NCBI GenBank assembly: GCA_964435235.1
Contig: CAYSXZ010000010.1
Coordinates: 1 to 22,474, forward strand
Direction of reading: 5' to 3'
DNA length: 22,474 nucleotides
Origin: JAVZJR01 sp964435235
Lineage (GTDB): Archaea > Micrarchaeota > Micrarchaeia > Anstonellales > Bilamarchaeaceae
The notes under the pieces: model-generated
Told to the model about the DNA's origin: nothing
Databases searched by the model: none
The model's input: the letters and a program-made list of their open reading frames with translations, nothing else
Translations under genes and position numbers: made by a program
In this document: one piece after another, positions 21,532 through 22,474 of the stretch
Layout of the letters: each line of letters opens with the position of its first letter
Numbering within the stretch: the first letter of the stretch is position 1

Positions 21532-22474
21532 TTATTGTACTGTTGTATAGTTTAGTTGCCAATTGCACTGGTTATCTTCCTTCCACTGCCCTACGATGAA
21601 TAATTTAAGATAACCTAGATACGGAACTCTTCCAATTACTCTTCCTTTTACATTTTCTTGTGGGGCTGGGTGATTGCGGAGTTCGGGCATGTTGCAGTAT
21701 CCTATCTGTTGGATGTCAAACGTTGGATTATTATCTCCTTTTGTGAGGTAGTATTTTTTCCCATCTACGTTTATCTTGAAAAATGCTCGATGGACAATAT
21801 CACCAACATCGGCGAACAGATCGCCTTTTTTAGGGGTATAAACGATTACATCATTAGAGAGGTTCTGATAATATCTCATTCCGTTATATTCGACATATTC
21901 AAGGCATATAGAATAGTCTCTTATTTCCCTATTGCGAAATTTCACTTCGCATGCTGTATAATGATACATGAATGGTCCTGTTTTTTCTACAACACTTCCA
22001 GGATCGTTTTTGAATTGCATACACAGCGGCTCTGTTTTGTAGCAGTTGCAATACGAGTATAACGGCATCTGCAAGGTATAATTCCCTTCGTTTGTTATTG
22101 CGACTATCGGACCATTGACAAGCGATTCGATCTCGCTATCACTCATATTTATTTCATATGCCCTTACATCAGCCCCTTGAACTATTATAAAATCGCCGCG
22201 CTCGAGATTCGGAAGCATGCTACAAGAAACTACTGCGGAAATGGGCGTACTTGTATTAAGCACTATCGAAGCTCCGACCCACATAAGAATTGCAACAATT
22301 ACCGCTATTAATGTATCTATAGCTTCGTGCTTCCATCCGTGCTTCTTAACGCCTTCCTTAATCTCCTTCCACACAAAATAAACAAGTTCGAACGCGATTA
22401 GAGCGGATATGATAAGAAGAATTGTTCCAGTAATTTCATTTTGCGGGCTTAATACTCCTCTTAAGATTATGTAG
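21532..22474 (-). CDS. Signal peptidase I (S26B type), 5' truncated by the window
   Basis: The frame stays open from the stop at 21532 to the right edge. A GTG at 22374 is a possible start (280 residues, used for numbering here), but the upstream codons encode a further hydrophobic helix (TGTILLIISALIAFELVYF), so the true start is probably outside. A membrane helix (20-39) precedes the catalytic SCSMLP with Ser52. The general base is His195 in GDIVHRAFF, as in archaeal and ER signal peptidases, and Asp214 lies in TKGDNN. It removes signal peptides on the outer face of the membrane. An insertion of roughly 85 residues between the Ser and His boxes carries five cysteines (109, 111, 118, 142, 157), and Cys51 replaces the usual Gly before the serine. 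It converges with the ERCC4 gene across a 21-base gap. Confidence 0.88.
   Translation of the reverse strand, partial: YIILRGVLSPQNEITGTILLIISALIAFELVYFVWKEIKEGVKKHGWKHEAIDTLIAVIVAILMWVGASIVLNTSTPISAVVSCSMLPNLERGDFIIVQGADVRAYEINMSDSEIESLVNGPIVAITNEGNYTLQMPLYSYCNCYKTEPLCMQFKNDPGSVVEKTGPFMYHYTACEVKFRNREIRDYSICLEYVEYNGMRYYQNLSNDVIVYTPKKGDLFADVGDIVHRAFFKINVDGKKYYLTKGDNNPTFDIQQIGYCNMPELRNHPAPQENVKGRVIGRVPYLGYLKLFIVGQWKEDNQCNWQLNYTTVQ

Noticed and set aside
1..22474. CRISPR array, insertion sequence or prophage
   Set aside because: No regularly spaced repeats, transposase, integrase or terminal inverted repeats seen; gene order and composition look continuous.

Overview
The window is archaeal. It carries S12, S7, L15e, EF-2 with a diphthamide histidine, RNase P subunit p30, EF-1A, a nine-gene A-type (V-type-like) ATP synthase operon, an S26B-type signal peptidase with catalytic His instead of Lys, and a C/D box sRNA. 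Promoters are archaeal TATA boxes of the TTTATAAA type and terminators are T-rich tracts. Most genes have a GGTGA or GGTGAT Shine-Dalgarno motif 4-8 bases before the start codon, which I used to choose starts. Surface proteins rich in N-glycosylation sequons and cysteines, compact spacing and interleaved convergent stop codons suggest a small-genome lineage such as DPANN (Diapherotrites- or Micrarchaeota-like). That placement is an inference.

Layout. 1-616: 3' end of a secreted surface protein. 617-870: T-rich terminator, a hairpin and a C/D box sRNA whose two guides both fit the 3' part of 16S rRNA. 871-1293: YjbQ/UPF0047 protein. 1404-4774: rps12-rps7-fusA with its promoter. 4771-5863 (minus): rpl15e-rnp3. 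6041-14583: ATP synthase operon in the order H-I-K-E-C-F-A-B-D. 14665-15966: SIMPL-domain membrane protein and a YdjM-like membrane hydrolase. 15958-17229 (minus): membrane-anchored protein with about 28 cysteines in a degenerate repeat. 17230-17528: promoters and a structured RNA or leader in front of EF-1A (17529-18800). 18801-19024: convergent intergenic region with two long hairpins. 19025-19447 (minus): winged-helix protein, divergent from an HTH-PIN-ERCC4 nuclease operon (19578-21510). 21532-22474 (minus): signal peptidase running off the right edge.

How it fits together. The left two thirds is housekeeping: translation (S12, S7, EF-2, L15e, EF-1A), RNA maturation (RNase P p30, the rRNA-methylation guide) and energy conversion (ATP synthase). 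The rest is cell-envelope biology (surface protein, SIMPL, YdjM-like, Cys-repeat, signal peptidase), in which many predicted extracytoplasmic proteins carry cysteines that could form disulfides.

The least explained parts are three. The first is the divergent regulator/HTH/PIN/ERCC4 locus with its palindromic shared TATA box and operator-like repeats. The second is the structured RNA before EF-1A, which buries a perfect ribosome-binding site and AUG in a 13-bp stem. The third is the C/D sRNA with one guide resembling a Shine-Dalgarno sequence.
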